Part shown: positions 9,959-19,617 of the stretch, piece after piece
How the letters are laid out: the number at the start of each line of letters is the position of its first letter
How positions within the stretch are numbered: the first letter of the stretch is position 1
Assembly: GCF_000972785.3 (NCBI RefSeq)
Contig: NZ_CP011253.3
Location: 5,084,001 to 5,148,000 of the forward strand
DNA: 64,000 nt
Reading direction: 5' to 3'
Origin: Pandoraea oxalativorans
GTDB taxonomy: Bacteria; Pseudomonadota; Gammaproteobacteria; Burkholderiales; Burkholderiaceae
The notes under the pieces: model-generated
Databases searched by the model: none
The model's input: only the letters and a program-made list of their open reading frames with translations
Told to the model about the DNA's origin: nothing
Made by a program: the position numbers and the translations under genes

Positions 9959-10813
9959 TCAGAATTCGTCGAGTGCGTCGTGGAACGCTTCCACGAGACC
10001 GAGATGACGGCGTCCCGGATTGCCCGCAAGCGTCATCACCTGCGTGACGATCAGGTGGCACAGACCCATCACCGCCGTGTGGTTATCGAGTACGCCAGGG
10101 CCCTGCACATCGCACTGCAACGACCACTTTGCGGGTGTCTTCGTGGCGGCATTGCGCTCGGTGATGTAGACGAGATTCGGGCAAGCTTTCGCAAGTTGCG
10201 CGACGACCGTCGGCATCTGGCGCACTCGACGGCGCAGCGCGAAGACGACCACGATGTCGTCTGCACCGATGCCTGCGAGATGTTCGCCAAGTGTCTCGCC
10301 TGCGCCGGGAATGACTTGCGCGGTGGGGACGGTTTGCAGCAACTGCCAGCGGAAATACATCGCGAGCGGCAGGCTGGAGCGAAAGCCCACGACCCAGACT
10401 TTGCGCGCCGACAGGATGGCAGCGGCGATCTGTTCGATTTCGTTGGACGAGAGACGGCGATACGTCGCGTCGATGTTGGCGAGGCTTTGCTGACGATGCG
10501 CACCGACGACGACGTCGGCTACCGCTTCGGTCGCATGCGTGCTTGCGGCCATCGCGAGCGGGGAACCCGCGCGTTGTTCGGAACGGACGTGTTTGCGTGC
10601 GTCGTCGAACGACTCATAGCCCAGACGCCGCACGAAGCGCGTGACGGTGGCATTCGACACCTGAGCCAGTGTGGCCAACTCGGATGCCGAATACCCCGCC
10701 AGATCGCCTGGCAGATCGAGTGCGAATTCGGCCAGACGCCGCTCCGACGGCGAGAGCTGATCGAGCTGATCGCGAATCCGACCGACGAAAGACTTCTTCA
10801 CGTGAGGTGCCAT
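9959..10813 (-). CDS. RpiR/MurR family transcriptional regulator
   Basis: This encodes 284 residues. An N-terminal RpiR helix-turn-helix covers roughly residues 5-80 (LSPSERRLAEFALDLPGD, then SNATVTRFVRRLGYESF). A C-terminal SIS sugar-phosphate-binding fold follows (around AILSARKVWVVGFRSS and DDIVVVFALRRR). RpiR proteins sense phosphosugars or related metabolites and usually repress adjacent catabolic genes. It lies inside the minus-strand cluster, downstream of the DUF2817 peptidase by 45 bases and upstream of a transporter, and probably regulates that cluster. The likely operator is the inverted repeat at 9714-9738. Confidence 0.9.
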   Translation of the reverse strand: MAPHVKKSFVGRIRDQLDQLSPSERRLAEFALDLPGDLAGYSASELATLAQVSNATVTRFVRRLGYESFDDARKHVRSEQRAGSPLAMAASTHATEAVADVVVGAHRQQSLANIDATYRRLSSNEIEQIAAAILSARKVWVVGFRSSLPLAMYFRWQLLQTVPTAQVIPGAGETLGEHLAGIGADDIVVVFALRRRVRQMPTVVAQLAKACPNLVYITERNAATKTPAKWSLQCDVQGPGVLDNHTAVMGLCHLIVTQVMTLAGNPGRRHLGLVEAFHDALDEF

Positions 10814-10858
10814 GAGCGTTTGCTAGGTTGGGGCGGGCTATTGTCGCCCGATTTTGCC

Positions 10859-11956
10859 CTAACCGGTAGCGCCCTGACGACTCAACCCCGTCACCGCCTG
10901 CAAGATGGCCACGCGGGCCTGTCCGAGAATTTGGCCCTGCCATACGCCGTCGTCGAAGCAGAACGCCGCTTGCACCGACGCGCGAATGGCCGACGCTTGT
11001 GCCTGCGTCGCTTCAGGGTGCCGCCGCAACCACGAATCCGCCCGCAGCATGTGCAGCATGTCGATGAGCGGCACTGTGCCGTATTCGATGGCGATAGCGG
11101 TCGCCTGTGCGTGCTTCGCCGTGTTGCGCAGCGTGTCGAGCAGCGGACCACCGACGTTCGACGCCACGGTCATGCCGTCGATGGGGCTTGCCAGGTCGGC
11201 ACCCCACCACGCGCGGGCACGTGCCAACTCCGCTGCGTCGAGACCACCTACGCAGATCTTCTCGCCATGTCCCGGCGGACCGAGGCCGGTGTGGAAGTCG
11301 ATCCATCCGATGGCGTCGCAACGCTGGCCATGCGTTTCGATCAGCGTGCGCATCAGCCGCGTGCTCCACACGGGTTCGCGTCCCCCGTAGAACAGTCCGT
11401 CCGCGAACGCGTACTGTCCGATCGTGAGCGCGCGCTGATACGCCGCTTCGCCGTGCGTCGCGATGTAGTCAGCAATCGCTCGCACGTTATCGTCCGACGG
11501 CGGCCACTCGGGCGGCACGAGCAAATCGTGCAAATCGGCGTAAGCGGCGTTGACGGGCAGCGCCTGCGTGAAGTCGATGCTGTTGCGATTCAGATCGACG
11601 TTATCCTCGTTGGTGCGAGACAGCCACGAGAAGCCATACGGATTGATCGCGTGCACGACGAGAATGGCGACATCTGCCGCCGCGAGGCGCGCCTTCAGTC
11701 CTTCGTCGCCCAGCAGGGCGATCTGCGCCGCGCTGCCGCAGAATCCCTCTACGCCGTGCGTGCCGGAGGTGAGGATGAGCAGGCGTCGCGCCTCGGGTAA
11801 GCCGAGACGCACGACGTCCGTCGCGAGCGTCTCCCCCTCAAGACCGACGATGTCGGGAATGACGTGGCTCGTCACCTCCACACCGGCCTGCCGGGCCGCT
11901 GCCGCGAAGCGCTCGCGTGCCTGACGATAGCTGCCGGAAAACGGGCTCGTGGTCAT
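10859..11956 (-). CDS. DUF2817 (M14-like) zinc carboxypeptidase family protein
   Basis: This encodes 365 residues. The family has a metallocarboxypeptidase fold, and the zinc motif HxxE appears in SGTHGVEGFCG. A substrate/arginine region RTNEDNVDLNRN follows, and the third metal ligand is probably the His in DFHTGLGPPGHGE. No signal peptide is present, so it is cytoplasmic. It is six bases downstream of the M20 amidohydrolase, so the two are almost certainly co-transcribed. Together they suggest breakdown of an imported small peptide or N-acyl amino acid. The exact substrate is unknown. Confidence 0.85.
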   Translation of the reverse strand: MTTSPFSGSYRQARERFAAAARQAGVEVTSHVIPDIVGLEGETLATDVVRLGLPEARRLLILTSGTHGVEGFCGSAAQIALLGDEGLKARLAAADVAILVVHAINPYGFSWLSRTNEDNVDLNRNSIDFTQALPVNAAYADLHDLLVPPEWPPSDDNVRAIADYIATHGEAAYQRALTIGQYAFADGLFYGGREPVWSTRLMRTLIETHGQRCDAIGWIDFHTGLGPPGHGEKICVGGLDAAELARARAWWGADLASPIDGMTVASNVGGPLLDTLRNTAKHAQATAIAIEYGTVPLIDMLHMLRADSWLRRHPEATQAQASAIRASVQAAFCFDDGVWQGQILGQARVAILQAVTGLSRQGATG

Positions 11957-11962
11957 CGCGTC

Positions 11963-13153
11963 TCACTCCGCCAGGAAAGCTTCGGTCAGGCGCACCCAAT
12001 AGGTCGAGCCGAGTGTGAGGACATCGTCGTTGAAATCGTAGCTCGTGTTGTGCAGCATGCACGGACCGAGACCGTGACCATGCGCACGATGGTCGCCGGT
12101 GCCGTTGCCGATGTAGGCGTAGCAACCCGGACGCTCCAGCAGGAAGAACGAGAAGTCTTCGGCCCCCATGGTCGGATCAATGGGATCGACAACGTGATCG
12201 CGCCCCACGATCTCCTTCATGACACCCAGCGCAAACTGCGTCTCGGCAGCGGTGTTGACCGTCGGCGGGTAATTGCGGATAAACCAGAACTCGACCGTGC
12301 AACCGTACGCGGCAGCCGTCGATTCGCAGAACTCGCGCATGCGCGTCTCGACCAGATCGAGCACTTCGAGCGAGAAGGTGCGCACCGTGCCTGCGAGCGT
12401 CGCGGTGTTTGGAATGACGTTGATGGCCTCGCCTGCCTGCATCTGCGTGATGGAGAGGACGGCGGCGTCGATGGGACGCTTGTTGCGCGTCATGATGCTT
12501 TGCAGGCCGGTGCCGATCTGCATGGCTGTGAGGACGGGATCGATGCCGTCGTGCGGCATGGCGGCGTGTGCGCCCGTGCCTTTGACGACGATGCGGAATT
12601 CATTGCTCGACGCCTGCGTCGCGCCTACACGCGCGCCGAAGCTGCCCGCCGCGAGTCCGGGCCAGTTGTGCAGAGCGAACACCGCATCGACCGGAAACTT
12701 CTCGAACAGGCCGTCCTCGAGCATCGCCTTCGCGCCGCCGCCACCCTCTTCCGCCGGTTGGAAGATGAAGACGATGGTGCCGTCGAAATTGCGATGTGCG
12801 GCCAGGTGTTGCGCGGCACCGAGCAGCATGGCGGTGTGGCCGTCGTGACCGCAGGCGTGCATCTTGCCCGCGTATTGCGACGCATGCTCGAACGTGTTGA
12901 GTTCCTGAATCGGCAGCGCGTCCATGTCCGCGCGCAGGCCGATGACCTTCTTGCCCGTCCCGTTGCGCAGCACGCCGACGACGCCCGTCTTGCCTAGCCC
13001 GCGCGTGACTTCGATCCCCCACGATTCGAGCAGCTTCGCTACGATATCCGACGTGCGCGCCTCTTCATAGCGGAGTTCGGGGTGGGCGTGGATGTCACGT
13101 CGGATAGCTTGCAGTTCGGCCGATCGCTCGGCGATTTCCGGAATGATGGACAT
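11963..13153 (-). CDS. M20 family amidohydrolase (hippurate hydrolase/aminoacylase type)
   Basis: This encodes 396 residues. Conserved M20D features are GLRADMDALPI, the metal-binding MHACGHDGHTAMLLG, the catalytic/metal QPAEEGGGGA, the dimerisation-domain His in GTGAHAAMPH, and the C-terminal MGAEDFSFF. It hydrolyses N-acyl or benzoyl amino acids using two metal ions in the cytoplasm. ATG 13153 gives the standard family N-terminus (MSIIPEIAERSAELQAIRRDIHAHPEL). It sits between the MHS transporter, which could import the substrate, and the DUF2817 peptidase. A 165-base gap separates it from the transporter gene. Confidence 0.93.
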   Translation of the reverse strand: MSIIPEIAERSAELQAIRRDIHAHPELRYEEARTSDIVAKLLESWGIEVTRGLGKTGVVGVLRNGTGKKVIGLRADMDALPIQELNTFEHASQYAGKMHACGHDGHTAMLLGAAQHLAAHRNFDGTIVFIFQPAEEGGGGAKAMLEDGLFEKFPVDAVFALHNWPGLAAGSFGARVGATQASSNEFRIVVKGTGAHAAMPHDGIDPVLTAMQIGTGLQSIMTRNKRPIDAAVLSITQMQAGEAINVIPNTATLAGTVRTFSLEVLDLVETRMREFCESTAAAYGCTVEFWFIRNYPPTVNTAAETQFALGVMKEIVGRDHVVDPIDPTMGAEDFSFFLLERPGCYAYIGNGTGDHRAHGHGLGPCMLHNTSYDFNDDVLTLGSTYWVRLTEAFLAE

Positions 13154-13318
13154 GAGATGGGTCTCTTGATGGTGCCCCGAAAGGCGCGACGCTCGCCGAC
13201 GATGTCGACGGGTCGCGCGCAATGGACAGGGGCAGGTTTGGGGATTTGGGGAGGCAGTGCGGTGGTGCGCCAGCGCGCCATCGAAATGGCCGCGCCGGGC
13301 ACCGTGATCGTTGGTGTC

Positions 13319-14653
13319 TTAGAGCAGGGGTTGCCGCGAGCGGTCCTTGAGCATCAGGATCGTGACGAGGCCGACGGCTGCGCCGAACAGGCCGTAGTAG
13401 ACGACGGCAAGCTTGTCGCCCGTCCAGCCGATGAGCAGCGTTGCGATGGCACCGGCGAAGCCGCCGAAGATCATCACCGCGAAGTTGTAGCCGATGGCCA
13501 TCGACGTGGCACGCACGCGCGACGGGAACAGTTCGCACACGAAGGCGCAATACGATCCCTGGAACAGCCCGAGCGAGAGCATCAGGCAGCACTGCACGAA
13601 GATCAGCATCGGGAGCGTCGGCACGTGGCTGACGGCGAGGAACAGCGGATACGCGATGATCAGGCTGATGAGTGCAGAGGCGGTCATCGGCTTTTTGCGG
13701 CCGATGGCGTCGGAGATGCGCCCCGAGGCGAACGTCCCCACGATGTAGGCGACGGCTGCGCACAACGACGCGATCACGCTGCTCTTGAACGGGATGCCCA
13801 GCGACTTCGTCGCGTAGCTCGGCATGTAGTAGTAGAAGATGTACGTGCCGATGGTGCCGTACACCGTGAGGCCGAAGCCCGCCAGCACCTGCCGCCAATG
13901 CTGCGTGACCGATTCGATGAACGGCGAGCGCTTTTCGACGTCTTGCTTGCGAGCGTCCTTGAAGACCGGCGACTCGTCCAGCCGCGAGCGCACGTAGAGA
14001 CCGACCGGCACGTTCAGCAGACCGATGACGAATGGAATGCGCCAGCCGAACGCGTCGATCTGTTCCGGCGTGAGGGTTTGCGTGATGCCGACGGAGACGA
14101 TGGCACCGAGCAGCATGCTGCAGGCCTGCGCGATCATCTGGAAGCTGCCGTACACGCCACGGCGCTCGACCGGTGCGTGCTCGACGAGGAATGCCGTTGC
14201 GCTGCCCACTTCGCCGCCTGCGGAGAAGCCTTGAAGGAAGCGGCCGATGAGCATGAGCACTGGTGCGGCCATGCCGATTTGTGCGTACGTCGGCGCGAAG
14301 GCGATGACGGCGACGCCCAGCGCCATGACGGTGATCGTCAGAAGTAGTGCTGCTTTTCGTCCGTGCTTATCGGCGTAAGCGCCGAGCACGATGCCACCGA
14401 GCGGACGTGTGAGGAAGCCAACGCCGAAGGTCGTCCATGCCGCGAGCAGTGCGGCGGTGGGGTTATCGCTGGGGAAGAACTGGCGCGCGATGTTCGCGGC
14501 GAAGAAGGTAAAGACGGTGAAGTCGAACCATTCGAGCGCATTCCCGACGGTGGACACCGCAATGACCTTGACGTCGATACGCTTGCCCGATCGCTCGGTT
14601 GGCGCGGTATTAGCGGTATTCGTGGCGCTGTCGCGCCCGACCGAAACTTCCAT
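13319..14653 (-). CDS. MFS transporter, metabolite:H+ symporter (MHS/ProP-like)
   Basis: This encodes 444 residues with 12 membrane helices. MHS-family marks are GNALEWFDFTVFTFFA in helix 1, RPLGGIVLGAYADKHGRK after helix 2, and GRFLQGFSAGGEVGSATAF in helix 4. Homologues carry compatible solutes, citrate, shikimate, dicarboxylates or amino-acid derivatives. It is the first gene of the minus-strand M20/DUF2817 group and likely brings in the amide substrate. A LysR gene starts about 200 bases away on the other strand, an arrangement that often means the LysR protein controls this transcript. Confidence 0.9.
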   Translation of the reverse strand: MEVSVGRDSATNTANTAPTERSGKRIDVKVIAVSTVGNALEWFDFTVFTFFAANIARQFFPSDNPTAALLAAWTTFGVGFLTRPLGGIVLGAYADKHGRKAALLLTITVMALGVAVIAFAPTYAQIGMAAPVLMLIGRFLQGFSAGGEVGSATAFLVEHAPVERRGVYGSFQMIAQACSMLLGAIVSVGITQTLTPEQIDAFGWRIPFVIGLLNVPVGLYVRSRLDESPVFKDARKQDVEKRSPFIESVTQHWRQVLAGFGLTVYGTIGTYIFYYYMPSYATKSLGIPFKSSVIASLCAAVAYIVGTFASGRISDAIGRKKPMTASALISLIIAYPLFLAVSHVPTLPMLIFVQCCLMLSLGLFQGSYCAFVCELFPSRVRATSMAIGYNFAVMIFGGFAGAIATLLIGWTGDKLAVVYYGLFGAAVGLVTILMLKDRSRQPLL

Positions 14654-14853
14654 GGGGATACTCCTCTTCTATGAAGTGTGTTCGTGGCAAGCCGACCGCA
14701 CTCGCTTCGCCCCATTCTGCTTGTGCCAAAAAACCAATAAAAGCTAGAATTTGTGATTCGTCATCGCAAGTTTTTTGATGAATCGGCGGTCGTTTTCATC
14801 GGTTCATCCCGAGGTTTTCTTCCGACAATTCATAGGTTTAGTGCGAGTCAGAC

Positions 14854-15726
14854 ATGAGCAATCTGCGATTTATGCGGACGTTTGCAGCGGTCGCGAGATA
14901 CGGTTCGTTTGCTTCGGCAGCCGAACACCTCGCCATGACCCAATCGGCGGTGAGCATGCAAATGCGCGCGCTGGAGGAGGAGTTCGACCATCCGCTGTTC
15001 GACCGCGTGGGACGCTCCGTCGCCCTCAATGCGATGGGACGCCTTCTGCTGCCTCACGCGGAACAACTGCTCGCGCAGTATCAGACGATGCGCACGCTGG
15101 CCGCTGGCATCGAATCGACCGCCGGGCCGGTGACGATTGGCGCGGTGGAGTCAGCGGTGAGTGCGTTGGCGCGGGCGGTGTCGCAGATCAAGCACGCGCA
15201 GCCGCATCTGGAGATATTGATTCAGACGGCACGGTCGATTGAGTTGACCGCGAAGCTCGACGCCGGGGAGATCGATTGCGCGGTGCTGGTGGAGCCATCG
15301 GGGCGACGTCCGGCAGGGGTGCGGTGGACGCCGTTGTATCGGGAGCCGTTGGTGCTGCTGGCATCGTCGGCGTTGAAGTCTTCGTCGGTGGCGAAGCTGC
15401 TGGAGACCGAACGGTTTCTGCGGTTTGATCGGACGCAGCGCACAGGGGCGTTGATCGATCGTGCGGTGCGACGTCAGCACGTGAAGGTCAGCGACTTTCT
15501 GGAGTTGTCGTCCATCGAAGGGATCGTGGCGCTGGTGCGGCAACGGGTCGGTGTGGCAGTAGTGCCGATGCTGAGAAGCGCATCATGGGCGCATGAAGAT
15601 GCGTTGCGCGTGATTCCTTTACCCGGGGTAACGGAACAACGAAGTATCGGACTGCTTGAGCGGACGCGACACGATAACGCTGGGATTACGACGGCGATTG
15701 CGCAGCAGGTGATGGCGCAGGGGTGA
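14854..15726 (+). CDS. LysR family transcriptional regulator
   Basis: This encodes 290 residues. The N-terminal winged helix is clear (FAAVARYGSFASAAEHLAMTQSAVS, then LEEEFDHPLFDR). A periplasmic-binding-like effector domain follows (residues about 90-285). It is divergent from the MHS transporter, with a 200-base shared promoter region (14654-14853), so it is the likely regulator of the transporter-amidohydrolase operon. Its 3' end is 25 bases from the convergent end of tssE, so it also marks the left border of the T6SS locus. Confidence 0.9.
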   Translation: MSNLRFMRTFAAVARYGSFASAAEHLAMTQSAVSMQMRALEEEFDHPLFDRVGRSVALNAMGRLLLPHAEQLLAQYQTMRTLAAGIESTAGPVTIGAVESAVSALARAVSQIKHAQPHLEILIQTARSIELTAKLDAGEIDCAVLVEPSGRRPAGVRWTPLYREPLVLLASSALKSSSVAKLLETERFLRFDRTQRTGALIDRAVRRQHVKVSDFLELSSIEGIVALVRQRVGVAVVPMLRSASWAHEDALRVIPLPGVTEQRSIGLLERTRHDNAGITTAIAQQVMAQG

Positions 15727-15751
15727 GGGGCGCCCCCCGGTGCCCAAGACC

Positions 15752-16171
15752 TCATAGGCCATCGGGCCGCTTCACCAGTCGAACGCCGCGTGGCTCAAAG
15801 TAGGTGCCGAAACGCACCAGCCCCGCCTTTCTGAGATGAACCGTCATCTCGAAACTCATGAGTATTCCGGGGTCGGCATCGGTCACGGGTGCGACTTCGA
15901 CCCTGCCGATGCGCGGCTCATAAACCAGCAGCGTCTTTTCCAACTGCGCCTGAAGCTCGCTCGCGGATGCGGGTAAGGCGCGATAAATCATGCTCAGGTC
16001 CGGCAGTCCGTAGTCGGGCAGATGCTTGAGCGCGCCTGCGCGAGTGTTCAGAATGCGCTGCACGTTGCGCTGAACGCTCAGGATCTCGAGCGTCCTATCG
16101 TCGTGCAGATGGATGGATTCTCCGTCGATATGGCCTAGCAGGACGTCATAAAGGGACGGGCCAGCCGTCAT
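15752..16171 (-). CDS. tssE: TssE, T6SS baseplate protein (gp25-like)
   Basis: This encodes 139 residues. TssE is the gp25-like wedge protein of the T6SS baseplate, assembled in the cytoplasm with TssF, TssG and TssK. The conserved signature is present: SVQRNVQRILNTRAGALKHLPDYGLPDL, followed by the YEPRIGRVEV segment with the EPR motif. ATG 16171 was chosen because it overlaps the tssH stop by four bases (ATGA), a translational coupling seen repeatedly in this arm. It is the last gene of the left T6SS arm. Confidence 0.95.
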   Translation of the reverse strand: MTAGPSLYDVLLGHIDGESIHLHDDRTLEILSVQRNVQRILNTRAGALKHLPDYGLPDLSMIYRALPASASELQAQLEKTLLVYEPRIGRVEVAPVTDADPGILMSFEMTVHLRKAGLVRFGTYFEPRGVRLVKRPDGL

Positions 16172-18930
16172 TCGCTCACCTCGGACTGCGCCACTGGCGC
16201 ATTGTGACCGCCGCAATTTCTCAGAAAGTCGATATCGAGCTGACCGTCGGTAGTCACCGAGAGCGCGACGCCTTCCGGCAAATTGTCCGATGCAAGACAG
16301 GCAAGCAACTCGTCCGAAATGGCAGGCAATATCTGCTGATCGATGAACGCGTCGATGCCGCGGGCACCCGATGCTCGGCTCAGGCATCCGTCTGCCAGCA
16401 TCGTGACCAATGCATCGTCGACCGTGAGCGATACGTTATGTCGCACAGCAAGCCGGTCCGCGACGCGAGCCAGCTTCATGGCCACGATGGAACGCAACGC
16501 ATCGGTGCCGAGGGGCCGGTACAACAAGGTCTCGAATCGTGCAAACAGCGCAGGTTGAAAATGCGCGACTAGTGCTGGACGAACGGTATCGAGCAATGCC
16601 GCTTGCGACATCTCCGGGTTCTCTTGCGTCAGCACGTCGATCTCGTCGCTGGCAAGGTTGGACGTCATCAAGATCACGCAATTGCGGAAGTCGATCTCCC
16701 TCCCTTCCCCGTCGCGCATGGCGCCTCGATCAAACACCTGATAGAACATGTCGAGAACGTCGCGGTGCGCCTTTTCCACTTCGTCGAGCAACACAATGCC
16801 GTAAGGACGTTGCCGTACGGCTTCCGTGAGCACGCCGCCACGGCCATACCCCACGTAACCCGGCGGAGCGCCTTTTAACTGAGAAACACTATGGGCTTCC
16901 TGATATTCCGACATATTGATGGTCGTCAGCGCCGCCGCGCCACCAAAGAGCGCGTCGGCCAGCGCGAGTGCGGTCTCGGTCTTGCCCACGCCCGACGGTC
17001 CTGCCAGCAGGAATACGCCCAGTGGCGCATGATCGGACGCCAGCCCCGCCTTCGCCATTCGAAGACGCCGCGTCAATGCGCGCACCGCGTCGTCCTGCCC
17101 GACTACGCGAGAGGTCAGTTTCGTTTCCAATGAAAGCAGGCTGCGCAGCTCATCGGACACCAGATTGCCTACGGGCACGCCAGTCCACTCCGACACGACA
17201 CGTGCGACCGCCCCGGCGTCGACTTCGGCACTCACAAGCGGGACGGAACCTTGCGCGTCGCTCAATGCCGCCCATGCGCGCGACATCGCCGGGCCGTCGC
17301 ACGTTTCACCCGCTGCCTGCCGAAGCGTCAGCACGGTCGTCGCGAGTGCTCGCTCATGTTCATAGCGTGTTCGTAGCGAAACGGCATGCGCGCGTGCGGT
17401 CATCACTTCGGACGCGATTTCCTCAAGTCGCGCCGCCGTCCCGGGGATCCCTTGCCGCGCGTCACCATCGAGCGTCTCACGCTCATTCTCCAGTGCAACG
17501 ATGGCCGCGTCGGCTCTCTGCAGTTCGACCGGCGCGGCGTCCAGTCCCATGCGAACGCGCGCGCAAGCCGTGTCGATGAGATCGACGGCCTTGTCCGGTA
17601 ACTGTCGCCCCGGAATATAACGCCGCGAGAGCTTCACGGCCGCCACCAGCGCCTCGTCCCGAATGTGCACGCGATGGAACGATGCATAGCGCTTCTGAAG
17701 ACCGCGCAACATCAAACATGCAGCGGCATCGTCCGGTTCATCGACCTTGATCAGTTGAAAGCGCCGCTCAAGTGCGGCGTCACGTTCGAAGTACTCCTTG
17801 TACTCGGCCCACGTGGTTGCCGCAATCGTGCGCAACTCTCCGCGCGCCAGCGCGGGCTTGAGGAGATTGGCAGCGTCTGCACCGCCTGCCGCATTACCCG
17901 CGCCGATGAGCGTATGTGCTTCGTCGATGAACAACAGCACCGGAACGCTCGATGCCTGTACCTCTTGGATGACGGTCTTAAGCCGCTGTTCGAATTCGCC
18001 CTTCACCCCCGCACCTGCTTGCAACAGGCCGAGGTCGAGCGTCAGCACCCGCACATCGCGCACGGCTGCCGGCACGTCGCCGCTCACCACGCGCAACGCC
18101 AGCCCCTCGACCAGCGCCGTCTTGCCCACGCCCGGCTCGCCCACCAGGATCGGGTTGTTTTTTCGTCGGCGTGCCAGCACGTCGACCATTTGCTGGACCT
18201 CGCGGTCACGTCCGAAGACCGGGTCGATATCGCCGCGACGTGCCTTGTCCGTGAGGTCGATCGCGTAACGCGCCAGTGCGTCTTGCTGTGCGGGTCCGCC
18301 GTTGACCCGCGCAGCGGTGGGATGCTTCGATTCGGCGTGCGTCTTCGCTGCAGTCTCCGGACTCGCACCCGACATCGACGTTCCCGATCCCTCGCGAGCC
18401 GGTGCGTCGCCTGGCGACGATGCCGCTACGTCTCGCCAAACTTCCGGTAGGTCTTCCGTCTCGCACGACTGCGCGCCGAGTCTGGGAAGCAATCTCCCGA
18501 TCTGCGCGCTGCTCAGACTCAGCAGCGGCCATGCGTCGCGAGTTCGCATAACGTGAGGTGCATCCACGATGGCCTGCAAGAGATTGGCCGAGCGAACGGG
18601 CTGACGGATACCGTCCTGACAGGCATGCCCCCACGCATCCGAGAGGACCGTGGCGAGTTGGAGCGACAGCGCGGGCTTGCCGCGCAGATGACGGGGCTGC
18701 CGGTCGATAACGGACATCAGGGCATCCCAGACAGCGTTGGCGTCGATACCGTAGTGACGCAGGATCGCAGGAATATCACCATCCCCGGCCTCCAGCAGCT
18801 TGAGCATCCAGTGTTCGACCGTGATCTCGTCGGACAGCCGGGATCCGCACAGGCTCGCTGCGGCTTCGAGGGCTACCGCGCAGTGGGAATTGAGATGTTG
18901 CAGAAGGAGAGTGGTGTCGCGAGAGGTCAT
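16168..18930 (-). CDS. tssH: TssH/ClpV, T6SS sheath-recycling ATPase
   Basis: This encodes 920 residues. ClpV is the hexameric AAA+ ATPase that disassembles the contracted TssB/TssC sheath. An N-terminal ClpN domain covers residues about 1-150, with a low-complexity linker around residue 190. The first AAA+ domain has GEPGVGKTALVEG and LFIDEAHTLIG; the second has GPSGVGKTETALALAD and VLLDEVEKAH. A C-terminal D2-small domain closes the protein. ATG 18930 gives the expected MTSRDTTLLLQHLNS N-terminus. It overlaps tssE by four bases and follows hcp after 101 bases that hold a strong hairpin. Confidence 0.96.
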   Translation of the reverse strand: MTSRDTTLLLQHLNSHCAVALEAAASLCGSRLSDEITVEHWMLKLLEAGDGDIPAILRHYGIDANAVWDALMSVIDRQPRHLRGKPALSLQLATVLSDAWGHACQDGIRQPVRSANLLQAIVDAPHVMRTRDAWPLLSLSSAQIGRLLPRLGAQSCETEDLPEVWRDVAASSPGDAPAREGSGTSMSGASPETAAKTHAESKHPTAARVNGGPAQQDALARYAIDLTDKARRGDIDPVFGRDREVQQMVDVLARRRKNNPILVGEPGVGKTALVEGLALRVVSGDVPAAVRDVRVLTLDLGLLQAGAGVKGEFEQRLKTVIQEVQASSVPVLLFIDEAHTLIGAGNAAGGADAANLLKPALARGELRTIAATTWAEYKEYFERDAALERRFQLIKVDEPDDAAACLMLRGLQKRYASFHRVHIRDEALVAAVKLSRRYIPGRQLPDKAVDLIDTACARVRMGLDAAPVELQRADAAIVALENERETLDGDARQGIPGTAARLEEIASEVMTARAHAVSLRTRYEHERALATTVLTLRQAAGETCDGPAMSRAWAALSDAQGSVPLVSAEVDAGAVARVVSEWTGVPVGNLVSDELRSLLSLETKLTSRVVGQDDAVRALTRRLRMAKAGLASDHAPLGVFLLAGPSGVGKTETALALADALFGGAAALTTINMSEYQEAHSVSQLKGAPPGYVGYGRGGVLTEAVRQRPYGIVLLDEVEKAHRDVLDMFYQVFDRGAMRDGEGREIDFRNCVILMTSNLASDEIDVLTQENPEMSQAALLDTVRPALVAHFQPALFARFETLLYRPLGTDALRSIVAMKLARVADRLAVRHNVSLTVDDALVTMLADGCLSRASGARGIDAFIDQQILPAISDELLACLASDNLPEGVALSVTTDGQLDIDFLRNCGGHNAPVAQSEVSE

Positions 18931-18971
18931 GACGGGCAAGCAGGCAGTCCGGGGGACGGTGTCGGGAATGA

Positions 18972-19011
18972 CAATCGGCACCGGCCGCTTCCGGGCGTCC
19001 GGTGCCGATTG
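18972..19011 (-). terminator. hairpin between hcp and tssH (possible attenuator)
   Basis: CAATCGGCACCGG and CCGGTGCCGATTG form a perfect 13-base-pair stem with a 14-base loop, placed 20 bases after the hcp stop on the minus strand. There is only a weak T-tract downstream. Partial termination here would give more Hcp than ClpV from the same transcript, or the stem could protect the hcp message. Confidence 0.6.
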
Positions 19012-19031
19012 CGGTAGAGAATCGCCGTGCG

Positions 19032-19529
19032 TCAGGCGGCCTTGCCGCCGCGTTCGTTCCACGAATCCATGTGCTGGATGTTGCCGTTGGCAAACTTCCA
19101 CTGAATGGTTTCGTAGCGCAGCTCCACCTCTTCCAGGTGATTGTGCTTCTCGAATGCGGGGTCCTTGATGTCGAGCATCTTGGCCTTGATGCTCACGACC
19201 TTCACGTTCTCCATCACGGTCGTGAAATACTCCTCTTCCTTACCCGCGCCGTCGATCTCGTACTCGCGGATCGTCACGGTCTGAAGCGTCTTGCCCGAGG
19301 TCAGTGCCTTGTAGAGCTCCGGCGTGGAGCGGTCCTTGGCCTTGGTCAGACGATACGACCGGTGCACGCGCGTACCGGTCAGCTTGCCCGTGTTTCCGTC
19401 CGTCGGAATATAGACTTCGTGGTCGTAAGCCACGAGCTCTACGCTACCCTCGCGGCCCTTGACGGTCACCGAGCCGTCGATCTTCTTACCCGCGTCGTCA
19501 GACAGAAACATATAGCCGGGAATTGCCAT
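19032..19529 (-). CDS. hcp: Hcp (TssD), T6SS inner-tube protein
   Basis: This encodes 165 residues. Hcp hexamers stack to form the tube expelled by the T6SS and can carry effectors. The fold is recognisable from MAIPGYMFLSDDAGKKIDGS at the start, the HEVYIPTDGNTGKLTG extended loop, HRSYRLTKAKDRSTPELYKAL, and the C-terminal YETIQWKFANGNIQHMDSW. No extension that would indicate a fused effector is present. It lies between the OmpA-like gene (88 bases upstream) and tssH, in the left T6SS arm. Confidence 0.96.
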   Translation of the reverse strand: MAIPGYMFLSDDAGKKIDGSVTVKGREGSVELVAYDHEVYIPTDGNTGKLTGTRVHRSYRLTKAKDRSTPELYKALTSGKTLQTVTIREYEIDGAGKEEEYFTTVMENVKVVSIKAKMLDIKDPAFEKHNHLEEVELRYETIQWKFANGNIQHMDSWNERGGKAA

Positions 19530-19617
19530 GCATTGCTCCTAAATTGCTATTACACCAATGGCCCGCTAATGGCAGCGGGCGAGAAATCCCGAAGTGTCGG
19601 CTTCGGGGACATACCAT

